The position numbers and the translations under genes were made by a program. The notes below the pieces were generated by a model that did not search any database, was not told where the DNA came from, and saw only the letters and a program-made list of their open reading frames with translations. DNA of 64,000 nucleotides, from positions 98,565-162,564 of the forward strand of contig NZ_JBGVSA010000010.1 of the NCBI RefSeq assembly GCF_041807905.1, in the 5' to 3' direction. Shown here one piece after another: positions 9,494 through 17,943 of the stretch (its first letter is position 1; every line of letters starts with the position of its first letter). The DNA comes from JBGVSA01 sp041807905. Lineage in GTDB: Bacteria > Pseudomonadota > Gammaproteobacteria > Burkholderiales > Rhodocyclaceae.

Positions 9494-9919
9494 CTACTCC
9501 GGGATGCCCACCTCTGCCTCGTAGCCGGCGCTCTCGCAGTCTGCGTAGATGTCCGGCTTGCGGACCCATACACGTGCGCCCCTCACACCATCGAGGCTCG
9601 CGCACAGTGCCAGGATTTCGTGGCACAGCGTCTCTTGCAGATTGAAATGCCGCCCGGCGACGAGTTTGGGGATGCCGCGATGCAATAGGTCGTAGTTGAC
9701 GGTAGCGGATACGTCGTCGGCCATCGTGCCCGTGAGCGGGGCGAGCCGCAGTTCGACGTCGATCAGCACGCGTTGTGGACACTGGCGTTCGATGTCGTAG
9801 AAGCCGATGAGCACCGGCAGGCTGAACTCACGGATATGGATCCGGCGGTTGTAGATTTCCAAGGTGATGCATCCGCTGTGCGGGCGCTGCGTGGCTAGGG
9901 CGGGCGCACTTGCGCCCAT
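9494..9919 (-). CDS. folB: dihydroneopterin aldolase family protein (FolB/FolX)
   Basis: A 141-residue protein with the compact fold of the dihydroneopterin aldolase/epimerase family. Visible are LPVLIGFYDIERQCPQ (the beginning, normally IG..E), HFNLQETLCHEI (active-site Glu helix) and VRKPDIYADC (the conserved Lys-Pro). FolB converts 7,8-dihydroneopterin to 6-hydroxymethyl-dihydropterin in folate synthesis. The protein is slightly longer than E. coli FolB because of an N-terminal extension of about 15 residues. It lies 33 bp downstream of glyA on the same strand, so folate synthesis is probably coupled to one-carbon use. A FolX-type epimerase role cannot be excluded. Confidence 0.82.
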   Translation of the reverse strand: MGASAPALATQRPHSGCITLEIYNRRIHIREFSLPVLIGFYDIERQCPQRVLIDVELRLAPLTGTMADDVSATVNYDLLHRGIPKLVAGRHFNLQETLCHEILALCASLDGVRGARVWVRKPDIYADCESAGYEAEVGIPE

Positions 9920-9952
9920 TCGCCCCAGCCGGCAGGGCCGGTGTTGGAGACG

Positions 9953-11200
9953 CTAGCGATAGACGGGAAAGCGCTGCGTCAGGGCCTGTACTTTCGCACG
10001 AACCGCCTCGATCGTGGTGTCGTTGCCACCATTGTCCAACAGGTCAGCGATCAGATTCCCGACCAGGCGCGCTTCGTTCTCACGGAAGCCGCGTGTCGTC
10101 ATGGCCGGTGTGCCGAGGCGGATGCCGGAAGTGACGAAAGGCTTTTCTGGATCGTTCGGGATGCTGTTCTTGTTGACCGTGATGTGCGCCCGCCCGAGCA
10201 GCCGCTCGGCGTCCTTGCCGGTGATGCCCTTTGCGCGCAGGTCGACGAGCATGAGATGACTTTCGGTCCGGCCCGAGACGATGCGCAGCCCTCGCTCGAT
10301 CAGCGTGCCTGCCAACGCGGTGGCGTTCTTCACGACCTGCTGCTGGTAGTCCTTGAATTCAGGTGACGACGCCTCTCTGAAAGCCACCGCCTTGCCGGCG
10401 ATCACGTGCATCAGCGGGCCGCCCTGAATGCCCGGGAAAATCGCCGAGTTGATGGCCTTTTCGTGTTCGGCGCGCATCAGGATCACCCCGCCGCGTGGGC
10501 CGCGCAGGCTCTTGTGCGTGGTCGTGGTGACAAAGTCCGCGTGCGGCACAGGGTTGGGATAGACGCCCGCCGCGATGAGCCCGGCGTAGTGCGCCATGTC
10601 GACCATGAAGTACGCGCCGACTTCACGTGCCACCCGCGCGATGCGTTCAAAGTCGATCCGCAGCGCGAACGCCGACGCCCCCGCAATGATCAGCTTCGGC
10701 TTGCATTCGCGCGCTTGGCGCTCGAGCGCTGCGTAATCGATGTCCTCGTTCGCGTCGAGTCCGTAGCTCACCACGTTGAACCACTTGCCGCTCATGTTGA
10801 GCGGCATGCCATGCGTGAGGTGTCCGCCTTCGGCGAGGCTCATGCCCATGATCGCGTCGCCCGGCTCGAGTACGGCGAAGAACACGCCCTGGTTGGCCTG
10901 TGAGCCGGAGTTCGGTTGGACGTTAGCGGCATCGGCCCCAAAGAGCGCCTTGACGCGGTCGATGGCGAGCTGCTCGACGATGTCCACGTATTCGCAGCCG
11001 CCGTAATAGCGCTTGCCCGGATAACCCTCGGCGTACTTGTTGGTGAGTTGCGAGCCTTGCACCGCCATCACGGCGGGCGAGGTGTAATTCTCGGAGGCGA
11101 TGAGCTCGATGTGATCCTCCTGCCGCCGGTTCTCTTGCTCGATGGCGGCAAATACCTCGGGGTCGATCTGGTCGACGGCATAGCGGGCGCGTTCAAACAT
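9953..11200 (-). CDS. glyA: serine hydroxymethyltransferase
   Basis: A 415-residue PLP enzyme that interconverts serine plus tetrahydrofolate with glycine plus 5,10-methylene-tetrahydrofolate. Recognisable segments are IELIASENYTSPAVM, NKYAEGYPGKRYYGGCEYVD, the PLP-lysine motif TTTTHKSLRGPRGG, and GIRLGTPAMTTRG near the end. Length fits the family (about 415). The start at 11200 (MFERARYAVDQ) is set by GGAGG nine bases upstream; the frame runs open for 57 more codons, which is not real coding. It follows metE by 62 bp and precedes folB by 33 bp, forming a one-carbon/folate directon. Confidence 0.97.
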   Translation of the reverse strand: MFERARYAVDQIDPEVFAAIEQENRRQEDHIELIASENYTSPAVMAVQGSQLTNKYAEGYPGKRYYGGCEYVDIVEQLAIDRVKALFGADAANVQPNSGSQANQGVFFAVLEPGDAIMGMSLAEGGHLTHGMPLNMSGKWFNVVSYGLDANEDIDYAALERQARECKPKLIIAGASAFALRIDFERIARVAREVGAYFMVDMAHYAGLIAAGVYPNPVPHADFVTTTTHKSLRGPRGGVILMRAEHEKAINSAIFPGIQGGPLMHVIAGKAVAFREASSPEFKDYQQQVVKNATALAGTLIERGLRIVSGRTESHLMLVDLRAKGITGKDAERLLGRAHITVNKNSIPNDPEKPFVTSGIRLGTPAMTTRGFRENEARLVGNLIADLLDNGGNDTTIEAVRAKVQALTQRFPVYR

Positions 11201-11222
11201 GTGTGGCCTCCGTGGAACGAAG

Positions 11223-11242
11223 CCCCGGCATGTTGGCCGGGG
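11223..11242 (-). terminator. GC-rich hairpin between metE and glyA
   Basis: CCCCGGC (11223-11229) pairs with GCCGGGG (11236-11242) around a 6-base loop in the 62-bp gap between metE and glyA. The T-run on the minus strand is poor, so it may only attenuate or stabilise the transcript end of metE. Confidence 0.4.
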
Positions 11243-11262
11243 GTATTGGTGAAATGAGATGA

Positions 11263-13557
11263 TCAGGCGACCGTGGCGCGCAGGGTCTTCGCAGCGGCAA
11301 CCATGTTGGAGAGGGCGGGAATGACTTCGCTCCATTGCCGCGTCTTGAGACCGCAGTCCGGATTGACCCACAGCCGCTCGGCCGGCACGCGCTCGGCGGC
11401 CTTTTTCATCAGCGCGACGATGTGCTGTTCGCTCGGAATGTTGGGCGAGTGGATGTCGTACACGCCGGGGCCGATCTGGTTGGGGTAATTGAAGTCATCG
11501 AAGGCATCGAGCAATTCCATGTGCGAGCGCGACGTCTCGATGGTAATGACGTCGGCATCCATGTCTGCAATCGACGCGATGATGTCGTTGAACTCCGAAT
11601 AGCACATATGGGTGTGGATCTGCGTTTCGTCTTCTACGCCGTTGGCGGCAATGCGGAACGATTCCACTGCCCAGTCGAGGTACGCTCTCCATTGCGACCT
11701 GCGCAGCGGCAGACCTTCCCGCAGCGCGGCTTCGTCGATCTGGATGATGCGCACGCCAGCCGCTTCGAGGTCCCGCACTTCCTTGCGGATCGCCAGCGCC
11801 AGTTGTTTGCACGACACCGAGCGCGGCTGGTCATCACGAACGAAGGACCAATTGAGGAGGGTGACCGGCCCGGTCAGCATGCCCTTCATGGGCTTTGAGG
11901 TCAGCGATTGCGCGTAGCTGATCCACTCGATCGTCATCGCCTTTGGGCGGCTGATGTCGCCGAACAGGATCGGCGGCTTCACGCAGCGCGAACCGTAGGA
12001 CTGCACCCATCCGAACTGGCTGAAGGCATAGCCTGCGAGTTGTTCGCCGAAATACTCGACCATGTCGTTGCGCTCGGCCTCGCCATGTACGAAGACGTCC
12101 AGTCCTAGCGCTTCCTGTTCGCGTACGCCGCGAGCGATCTCGGCGCGCATTGCGGCTTTGTAGTTCGTCGCGTCGATTTCGCCAGCCTTGAACTGGCTGC
12201 GCGCGAGTCGGATCTCGGCCGTCTGGGGAAAGGAGCCGATCGTCGTCGTGGGGAATTTCGGCAGGGCGAGCAATGCGGCCTGCCTGGCGGCTCGTTGAGG
12301 GTAGGGACTCTTGCGCTGTCCGAGGCGCGCATCGATTTCCGTCACGGCGATCTTCACTGCCGGGTTGTGGACGCGTGGCGACGTGCGGCGTGCTTCGCAG
12401 GCGGCGCGGTTGGCGGACAGTGCGTCGGCGGCCGCCTCGCGGCCTGCATCCAGCGCAGTGGCCAGCACCGAAAGCTCATCGAGCTTCTGCTTGGCGAATG
12501 CGAGCCACGATTTGATCTCGTCGTCGAGTTGCTGTTCGCTGTCCAGATCCACCGGTACATGCAGTAGCGAGCATGACGGTGCGATCCACAGGCGCTCGCC
12601 CAGGCGATCGCGCACCGGCTCCAGCCAGTCGAGCGTCGCGCACAGATCCGTCTTCCAGATATTGCGGCCATTGATCACGCCCAGTGACAGCACCTTGTGG
12701 CCGGCCAGGTAGTTCAGCGTGATCTGCACTTCGTCGCGCGCATTCACGGCGTCGAGGTGGATGCCTGCGGTCGGCAGCTTGACCGCCCATTCGAGGTTCT
12801 CCCGCAGCGGGCCGAAGTAGGTCGCCAGCAACAGCTTGACCGGGGCTGACTTGAGCGCGTGATACGTCGTGGTGTATGCATGGCGCCAGTCGCCATCGAG
12901 CTCCGTGACCAGAATCGGCTCGTCGATCTGCACCCACTCCACGCCTTGTTCGGCGAGTACCGCCAGGAGCTGCGCATAGACGGGAAGCAGACGATCGAGC
13001 AGGGCGAGGCGATCGGAACCGTCCTTTGCTTTGCCGATGGCCAGGTACGTCACCGGTCCGATGATGACTGGCTTGGCCTTGACGCCCTGCTCGCGCGCTT
13101 CGCGCAACTGTTCGAGCAGGCGTGTTGCGTCGAGCTTGAACTGCGTGTCGGCGCTGAACTCCGGGACGATGTAGTGATAGTTGGTGTCGAACCATTTGGT
13201 CATCTCGCCCGCCGCGACGCCCCCGCAGCAGTGGGCATGTTCGTCGGCGGATTGCGCCGAGCGTCCACGGGCCACGCGAAAGTAATTGTCCAGCGCGTCG
13301 CCGTGAAAGTCCTGAACGCGTTCGGGCAGATTGCCCAGCGTAAAGCTCATGTCGAGCACGTGGTCGTAGAAGGCGAAGTCGCCGACGGGCACAAAGTCGA
13401 GCGCCGATTGGTCCTGCCAATGACGGCGGCGCAACTGTGCGCCTGCCGCCTTGAGCTCATCACGCGAGGACTGCCCTTTCCAGTAGGACTCCAGCGCGAA
13501 TTTCAGTTCGCGCTTCGCGCCGATGCGCGGAAAGCCGAGGTTGTGCGTTGTTGTCAT
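11263..13557 (-). CDS. metE: cobalamin-independent methionine synthase
   Basis: A 764-residue enzyme that transfers the methyl group of 5-methyl-tetrahydrofolate-triglutamate to homocysteine. The N-terminus HNLGFPRIGAKRELK is the classic MetE start. The zinc ligands are seen in HMCYSEFNDI (His and Cys) and NPDCGLKTR (Cys). Length fits MetE (about 755). The start at 13557 gives this N-terminus directly; 15 upstream codons are open but not conserved in type. Divergent metR begins 109 bp away, and the shared region has a MetR box, so control by MetR with homocysteine is expected. Transcription may continue into glyA and folB. Confidence 0.98.
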   Translation of the reverse strand: MTTTHNLGFPRIGAKRELKFALESYWKGQSSRDELKAAGAQLRRRHWQDQSALDFVPVGDFAFYDHVLDMSFTLGNLPERVQDFHGDALDNYFRVARGRSAQSADEHAHCCGGVAAGEMTKWFDTNYHYIVPEFSADTQFKLDATRLLEQLREAREQGVKAKPVIIGPVTYLAIGKAKDGSDRLALLDRLLPVYAQLLAVLAEQGVEWVQIDEPILVTELDGDWRHAYTTTYHALKSAPVKLLLATYFGPLRENLEWAVKLPTAGIHLDAVNARDEVQITLNYLAGHKVLSLGVINGRNIWKTDLCATLDWLEPVRDRLGERLWIAPSCSLLHVPVDLDSEQQLDDEIKSWLAFAKQKLDELSVLATALDAGREAAADALSANRAACEARRTSPRVHNPAVKIAVTEIDARLGQRKSPYPQRAARQAALLALPKFPTTTIGSFPQTAEIRLARSQFKAGEIDATNYKAAMRAEIARGVREQEALGLDVFVHGEAERNDMVEYFGEQLAGYAFSQFGWVQSYGSRCVKPPILFGDISRPKAMTIEWISYAQSLTSKPMKGMLTGPVTLLNWSFVRDDQPRSVSCKQLALAIRKEVRDLEAAGVRIIQIDEAALREGLPLRRSQWRAYLDWAVESFRIAANGVEDETQIHTHMCYSEFNDIIASIADMDADVITIETSRSHMELLDAFDDFNYPNQIGPGVYDIHSPNIPSEQHIVALMKKAAERVPAERLWVNPDCGLKTRQWSEVIPALSNMVAAAKTLRATVA

Positions 13558-13609
13558 GATCGTTGCCAGTGGGGATCGGTAGTGGCACGATCGTAAAATC
13601 ACCGAACAA

Positions 13610-13632
13610 TGAATAAAAATGGTTTTATTTCA
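13610..13632. promoter_or_regulatory. second MetR-like inverted repeat
   Basis: TGAA at 13610-13613 and TTCA at 13629-13632 flank an A/T-rich core (TAAAAA facing TTTTAT), giving an imperfect dyad closer to metE than the canonical box. In E. coli, MetR often uses two sites of unequal strength; that this is the second one is inferred. Confidence 0.45.
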
Positions 13633-13640
13633 TTCATCGA

Positions 13641-13653
13641 TGAAAAACGTTCA
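13641..13653. promoter_or_regulatory. MetR box in the metE-metR intergenic region
   Basis: TGAAAAACGTTCA is an exact match to the MetR consensus TGAA-N5-TTCA. It lies 14 bp before the metR ATG and about 84 bp before metE, as expected for autorepression of metR and activation of metE. Confidence 0.8.
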
Positions 13654-13666
13654 CGTATAAATCCCC

Positions 13667-14566
13667 ATGCCAATCCTCGAACGCATCCATCTGGCGATCA
13701 TCCGCGAAGTCGAACAGCAGGGCTCGCTCACCGCTGCGGCAGCCGAGCTCCATCTCACCCAATCGGCGCTCAGTCACACGATGCGCAAGCTCGAAGACCA
13801 CCTTGGCGTGGCGATCTGGCATCGCGAAGGGCGCAGTCTGCGGCCCACGCAGGCGGGTGAGTACCTGCTTGCTGTCGCCAATCGCCTGCTGCCGCAGTTG
13901 TCGCTGGCCGAACAACGCATCCGGCAATTTGCACAGGGCGAACGCGGCACGCTGCGCATAGGCATGGAGTGCCATCCGTGTTACCAGTGGCTGCTGAAGA
14001 TCGTGTCGCCGTACCTCGCCGCGTGGCCCGACGTGGATGTCGACGTGAAGCAGAAATTCCAGTTTGGCGGCATCGGCGCCTTGTTCGGCTACGAGATCGA
14101 TGTACTCGTCACGCCCGATCCGCTCTACCGCAACGGGCTGCATTTCGAGCCGGTGTTCGATTACGAACAGGTGCTGGTGGTCGGCCCGTCGCATCCGCTG
14201 CGCAAGGCGCGCTACGTTCGCCCCGAGCAGCTCTCAAGCGAAACGCTGATCACCTATCCGGTGCCGCTCGATCGACTCGATATCTACACGCAGTTCCTCA
14301 CGCCGGCCGGCATCAGCCCCAAACGCCACAAACCCATCGAGACCACCGACATCATGTTGCAGATGGTCGCCAGCGGCCGCGGCGTGGCGGCGCTACCAAG
14401 GTGGTTGGTGGAGGAATACGCCGAAAAAGTCGACGTGGCGCCGGTGCGGCTCGGCAAGGATGGTGTGCCGAAGCAGATTTTCCTCGGCATCCGCGAGGCC
14501 GACGCGGATATCGAATACGTGCGCGCCTTCATGAGCCTGGCGCGCACGCATCGAACCGCGCGCTGA
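13667..14566 (+). CDS. metR: LysR-type regulator of methionine synthesis, MetR
   Basis: A 299-residue LysR-family regulator. The N-terminal helix-turn-helix (about 1-60) contains SLTAAAAELHLTQSALSHTM. The effector domain includes IGMECHPCYQWL and GIGALFGYEIDVLVTPDPL, typical of MetR, whose co-inducer is homocysteine. It is divergent from metE with a MetR box between them. ATG 13667 gives the normal MetR N-terminus. It converges on the AbiEi-like gene with a 33-bp gap. Confidence 0.95.
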   Translation: MPILERIHLAIIREVEQQGSLTAAAAELHLTQSALSHTMRKLEDHLGVAIWHREGRSLRPTQAGEYLLAVANRLLPQLSLAEQRIRQFAQGERGTLRIGMECHPCYQWLLKIVSPYLAAWPDVDVDVKQKFQFGGIGALFGYEIDVLVTPDPLYRNGLHFEPVFDYEQVLVVGPSHPLRKARYVRPEQLSSETLITYPVPLDRLDIYTQFLTPAGISPKRHKPIETTDIMLQMVASGRGVAALPRWLVEEYAEKVDVAPVRLGKDGVPKQIFLGIREADADIEYVRAFMSLARTHRTAR

Positions 14567-14599
14567 GCAGCATTGGCGAGCGGTGTTGCCGCAATAGTC

Positions 14600-15658
14600 T
14601 CAGCACCCTATGCGCACATGGCGCAAGGCTGCGGCCAGCGCCGTGTAACGAGAGCCCTCAAGGGCCAGGTCGAGGTAAGTCTGGACCGGGCTCGTCAGCC
14701 ATATTCCGTTCACCTCGCCCCGATGTTGAAGTACCCCGTTGGATTCCGCTTCAACAATCAGAAGGTTCGGCTGCATGTTTTTCGACGAGGCGGCGTCCAG
14801 TTCGGCCAGGGCCTTGTAGACGTTGATATCGGGCGCAACGCGGACGCGGATTTCGGGGACCGGCCGGCTGCACGAAAGGTACGCTCGCGCGGCCGATTCG
14901 TGACACACGCCGTATCGCACCTTGTACTTATCGAAGATTGACGCGACGTCGCGGAGCCGGGTTGCATAGTCCGGCGCGGGGAGCGCGTAAGCCTGCATTT
15001 CCCGTGGAGGCCGCCTCTTCAGGTGGGCCCACAGGTCAAGGAGCTTTCCCGGATCGCTCAAGCGCCAGTTCATCATGGGGCCTCGGCCGTAAGGCTCGGC
15101 GAGCTTTAGACGCTCCAGTTCGTGCAACGTCTCGGAAGTCGTTGTGCGACTGACTCCCGCCTGGGTCACGACATCCTTCGCGTGGAAATACGTATCGACG
15201 TGACAGCACAGCAAGGTGTGCAGAAGATCTCTGCGCCGTCCTGCAAACAGGCGCATGGAATGCTCGTGGACTTGCGGCGCGGGCTTCAGCATGTAGGCAT
15301 GGCCGCGAGGCGCCGGGAAGAGAAATTCGCCCTTGGATGTGTAATACCCGACGCGCAAAGCCTCCAGCAATCGTCGGGTGGCCGGAGCGATTGTTCTCGC
15401 CAGGAAGAATGGTTGCGTGGTCGTCTGCTTCGTTTCGTCAACGTAGCAATATCTCGCCGCCACTTCTCTAACGTAGTCTGGAGACGGGTGCGGGCACCTG
15501 GATACCTTCAGGAGCATGGAGGTATCTTCGACCTTGAGTGCGATTTCGAGGGACGCCGCACATCTTTCGTGTGCGGCCGTCTCTGACACGGTCTCGACGG
15601 CAATGGACGGAAGCCCATCCAGAGCCGAAAGCAATTGGGATAGTGATTTGTCATGCAT
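14600..15658 (-). CDS. AbiEi-like type IV antitoxin family protein, orphan
   Basis: A 352-residue soluble protein. The middle holds a winged-helix-like stretch (HAKDVVTQAGVSRTTTSETL), and the C-terminal part ends with GIWLTSPVQTYLDLALEG, a pattern seen in proteins of the type IV toxin-antitoxin AbiEi family. In AbiE systems AbiEi represses its own operon and counters the AbiEii nucleotidyltransferase. No AbiEii-like gene lies on either side; the region upstream is empty and metR converges on the other side. Start 15658 (MHDKSLSQLL) is preferred; an ATG 18 codons earlier is possible. The gene is less GC-rich than metR, hinting at acquisition. Family assignment is moderate. Confidence 0.6.
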   Translation of the reverse strand: MHDKSLSQLLSALDGLPSIAVETVSETAAHERCAASLEIALKVEDTSMLLKVSRCPHPSPDYVREVAARYCYVDETKQTTTQPFFLARTIAPATRRLLEALRVGYYTSKGEFLFPAPRGHAYMLKPAPQVHEHSMRLFAGRRRDLLHTLLCCHVDTYFHAKDVVTQAGVSRTTTSETLHELERLKLAEPYGRGPMMNWRLSDPGKLLDLWAHLKRRPPREMQAYALPAPDYATRLRDVASIFDKYKVRYGVCHESAARAYLSCSRPVPEIRVRVAPDINVYKALAELDAASSKNMQPNLLIVEAESNGVLQHRGEVNGIWLTSPVQTYLDLALEGSRYTALAAALRHVRIGC

Positions 15659-16416
15659 GGCGGTACCCCCGTACGCCTCCCCGGAATTCTGTGTGCGTGG
15701 GCAAAACGGCAAGCAGAATAGGGCGGATGCCCAGTCAGCAAAAACGGGGCACGCTTCGAGTGCCCTGCCCGCTCAAGTCGTCACAGCCGGATTGCGGCGC
15801 AACGCGGCAGAGCGATGCGGTTGCAGCCGGCAGTAGTAAAGAGATTGAGATCTTCGCGAATTGCTCCAAGACACCCACACTGGCCTGCGCCGCGGTGCTA
15901 TTCAGGTTGGTGTCGAAGGATTCAGGGCTGGACCCCATCCAGCTTGTGGAAGGCGGCCTTCGCATCCGATCCGCCGGTGTGCCGCAGATCGGCGCGGCCC
16001 GGCCGGCCACGGCGGCTGTGTCGATTGGTCCATTCCAGACCGTTCGATATCATTTTTCATGTGTGAGCCCCAATCACTTGTTCGCGTGCGGTGCGGCTTG
16101 GAAACGCTGTTGCGCAAGCAAGGAAACACCGCTTGTATGGGACGATCCTATGATCTGAGAATGCGCCCAAAGCTGACATAAATCAGGCGCCGCAGCCACT
16201 TAACCGGGTGTTCAAGTGTCTGCGACAAAGTCCGATTTCGTAGTAATCAAAATCTGTTGTGCGTGACGGACGGGTCATGCGGATCGGTCCGGTTCACCGG
16301 TGGAATTGATCCTGGTTGCGCATTGGAGGGCTGGGCAGAAGGGTGCGCGCAAGACGCGCGACCGTGCCTCGAAGTGATCACTGGGTTTCGCTGCGACCGG
16401 ATGGGACTTGATAAAC
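15659..16416. other. gene-free region upstream of the AbiEi-like gene
   Basis: About 760 bp in which no frame has a credible start signal or protein-like composition. The longest plus-strand frame (15538-16158) overlaps the AbiEi-like gene antisense and is Cys/Arg/Ser-rich noise. It could be remnant DNA of an insertion next to the tRNA gene, but I see no att repeat or integrase. Confidence 0.4.
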
Positions 16417-16447
16417 AAAAAGCCAGGCTCGGAAAGCCTGGCTTTTT
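16417..16447 (-). terminator. strong intrinsic terminator after tRNA-Gly
   Basis: AGCCAGGCT (16421-16429) pairs with AGCCTGGCT (16435-16443) around a 5-base loop, flanked by A4 and T4-5 runs, so it can work in both directions. It lies 33 bp beyond the 3' end of the minus-strand tRNA. Confidence 0.85.
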
Positions 16448-16479
16448 GTTTGGCGATCAGTGTTTGTCGCCGGAATTCG

Positions 16480-16553
16480 TGGAGCGGGCGATGGGAATCG
16501 AACCCACGGCTCTAGCTTGGGAAGCTAGGGTATTACCATTATACGACGCCCGC
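16480..16553 (-). tRNA. tRNA-Gly (anticodon CCC)
   Basis: Read on the minus strand, the acceptor stem GCGGGCG (from 16553) pairs with CGCCCGC, followed by T and an encoded CCA (16480-16482). The anticodon arm is CTAGC-TTCCCAA-GCTAG, giving anticodon CCC, which reads GGG glycine codons. The T arm carries GTTCGATTC. Total 74 nt. Confidence 0.96.
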
Positions 16554-16649
16554 TCGGGCGGCCCGCCGACGCAACAGGCCGGGAGCTAAGAGAAGCCGAT
16601 TGTACGGAAATCGGCTGCCCGCCTCAACCGGCACGCGGCGCGAGTTGCG

Positions 16650-17435
16650 TCAGAAATTGGCGGTGATGCCCGTGAAAATGATCGTGTCCGACTTCTTCTC
16701 GCCGGGCAGGACCTTCTCGCGGAATTTGTTCAGCACCGAAAGCTGCAAGCCGAAGCGCTCGGTGATCTTGGTGCTGAGATCGACCTGGAAGACCGAGCGA
16801 ATGCCGCCCCGGCCGACGGTGTTCGGAAACAGCACCCAGCGCTGAGAGAGCGTGGCCGTCTGCGACAGCGCGTAAGTGAAATCATTGCCGACCATCGGTT
16901 CAATGCCCTTGGCGTCCGACGCGGTCTTGTTGTCTTCGAAGGTGTAGGCCAGGCCTCCATACACGTTCAACTGCAGCCCCTCCGCGCGCAGCAGCCGATA
17001 ACCGGCACCGGCGCCGTAGGTCTGGCGCAGTTCCAGGTCCTTGAACGGATCGCGTTCGAGCGTCGCATCGCCAAAGCCGAACCACGCTTGCGCAAAGTTG
17101 CGCTCATAACGTGCACTGGCCAGATCGTTATCCGCGGTCGTGTCGCCGTTGCTGGTATTCCGGATGAACAAACCATGCAGGACGATGCGGCTGTCGCGCA
17201 ATGCCCTCACCGCGTCGGCCGACAGCGAAGCCTGCGTGGAATTGCTGTTGCCGCGGCTGATAGTCATGCCAAAGCCCAATGAGCCTGTCCAGCGGCCGTT
17301 TCCGCTCTGCGGGGACGACGCCATGCTCTTGAACGCAGGGTCGCTGGGGCGGCCCTGGCCGTGTGCGGGGAGAGAGACGAACAAAGTGGCGCCGATCAGC
17401 GCCGGTAAGGTCTGACGGAGTGACTTCATGGTCAT
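16650..17435 (-). CDS. DUF481 (YdiY-like) outer-membrane protein
   Basis: A 261-residue exported protein. An N-terminal signal peptide (MTMKSLRQTLPALIGATLF, cleaved near SLPAHG) is followed by alternating amphipathic strands such as GRWTGSLGFGMTISRGNSNS and a C-terminal Phe, the pattern of a small beta-barrel of the DUF481 family. Substrate and role are unknown. The start is 17435, or 17429 if the second Met is used; neither has a strong ribosome binding site. The gene lies just upstream of tRNA-Gly on the same strand. Confidence 0.8.
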   Translation of the reverse strand: MTMKSLRQTLPALIGATLFVSLPAHGQGRPSDPAFKSMASSPQSGNGRWTGSLGFGMTISRGNSNSTQASLSADAVRALRDSRIVLHGLFIRNTSNGDTTADNDLASARYERNFAQAWFGFGDATLERDPFKDLELRQTYGAGAGYRLLRAEGLQLNVYGGLAYTFEDNKTASDAKGIEPMVGNDFTYALSQTATLSQRWVLFPNTVGRGGIRSVFQVDLSTKITERFGLQLSVLNKFREKVLPGEKKSDTIIFTGITANF

Positions 17436-17705
17436 TTGGAAAAAACGGGTTACGCCGGCTTCGCAAGAAATGGGCCGCCCTCGGCACGGCGGCCGCATGA
17501 GACGGGTGTTTCGCAGGCATGCAAGTGCCTGCCGACCTGGTCAAGATGTCATCTTAGAACCGCGATCGGGCTTCTGCGGAAATGGGCGGTCGCGTGACGG
17601 CGACGGCGGGCGATGCGCGCAAGCCCTGCGAGGAGCATGGCGGCGACCGTGCTAGAATCCCCGCTCCCATTTTTCGATGAGCCGCGTTCGCGGGCGAGTC
17701 GCCGC

Positions 17706-17909
17706 ATGCTTACCCTCTCCATCAATGGCGAGCGCCGTCAGTTCTTCGGGCCGCTGACGGTTGCCGGTCTGCTCGAATCGCTTGAACTGGCGGGCAAACG
17801 CGTGGCGGTGGAATGCAATGGCGCCATCGTGCCGCGCGGTCTGCATGCTGCGACCTCGCTGACCGAGGGCGATCGCCTGGAAATCGTCGTCGCCGTGGGC
17901 GGCGGCTGA
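17706..17909 (+). CDS. thiS: sulfur carrier protein ThiS
   Basis: A 67-residue ubiquitin-fold protein ending in Gly-Gly-Gly (VVAVGGG); the C-terminal GlyGly is the site that is adenylated and turned into the thiocarboxylate that gives sulfur to the thiazole ring of thiamine. The start MLTLSINGERR at 17706 gives the normal ThiS length. thiG follows after 34 bp. No TPP riboswitch motif is visible upstream. Confidence 0.95.
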   Translation: MLTLSINGERRQFFGPLTVAGLLESLELAGKRVAVECNGAIVPRGLHAATSLTEGDRLEIVVAVGGG

Positions 17910-17943
17910 GACGCGGCGCTGCATTTTCCGGAAGCACACACCT

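Noticed and set aside
15538..16158. 206-codon plus-strand frame upstream of tRNA-Gly
   Set aside because: It overlaps the AbiEi-like gene antisense, lacks a ribosome binding site and has noise-like composition.
16480..16553. tRNA-Gly as an integration site of a current island
   Set aside because: No integrase, no second copy of the tRNA end and no phage genes are visible, so only a remnant is suggested.
17560..17706. TPP riboswitch before thiS
   Set aside because: The conserved CTGAGA and ACCTGATC elements are not present.
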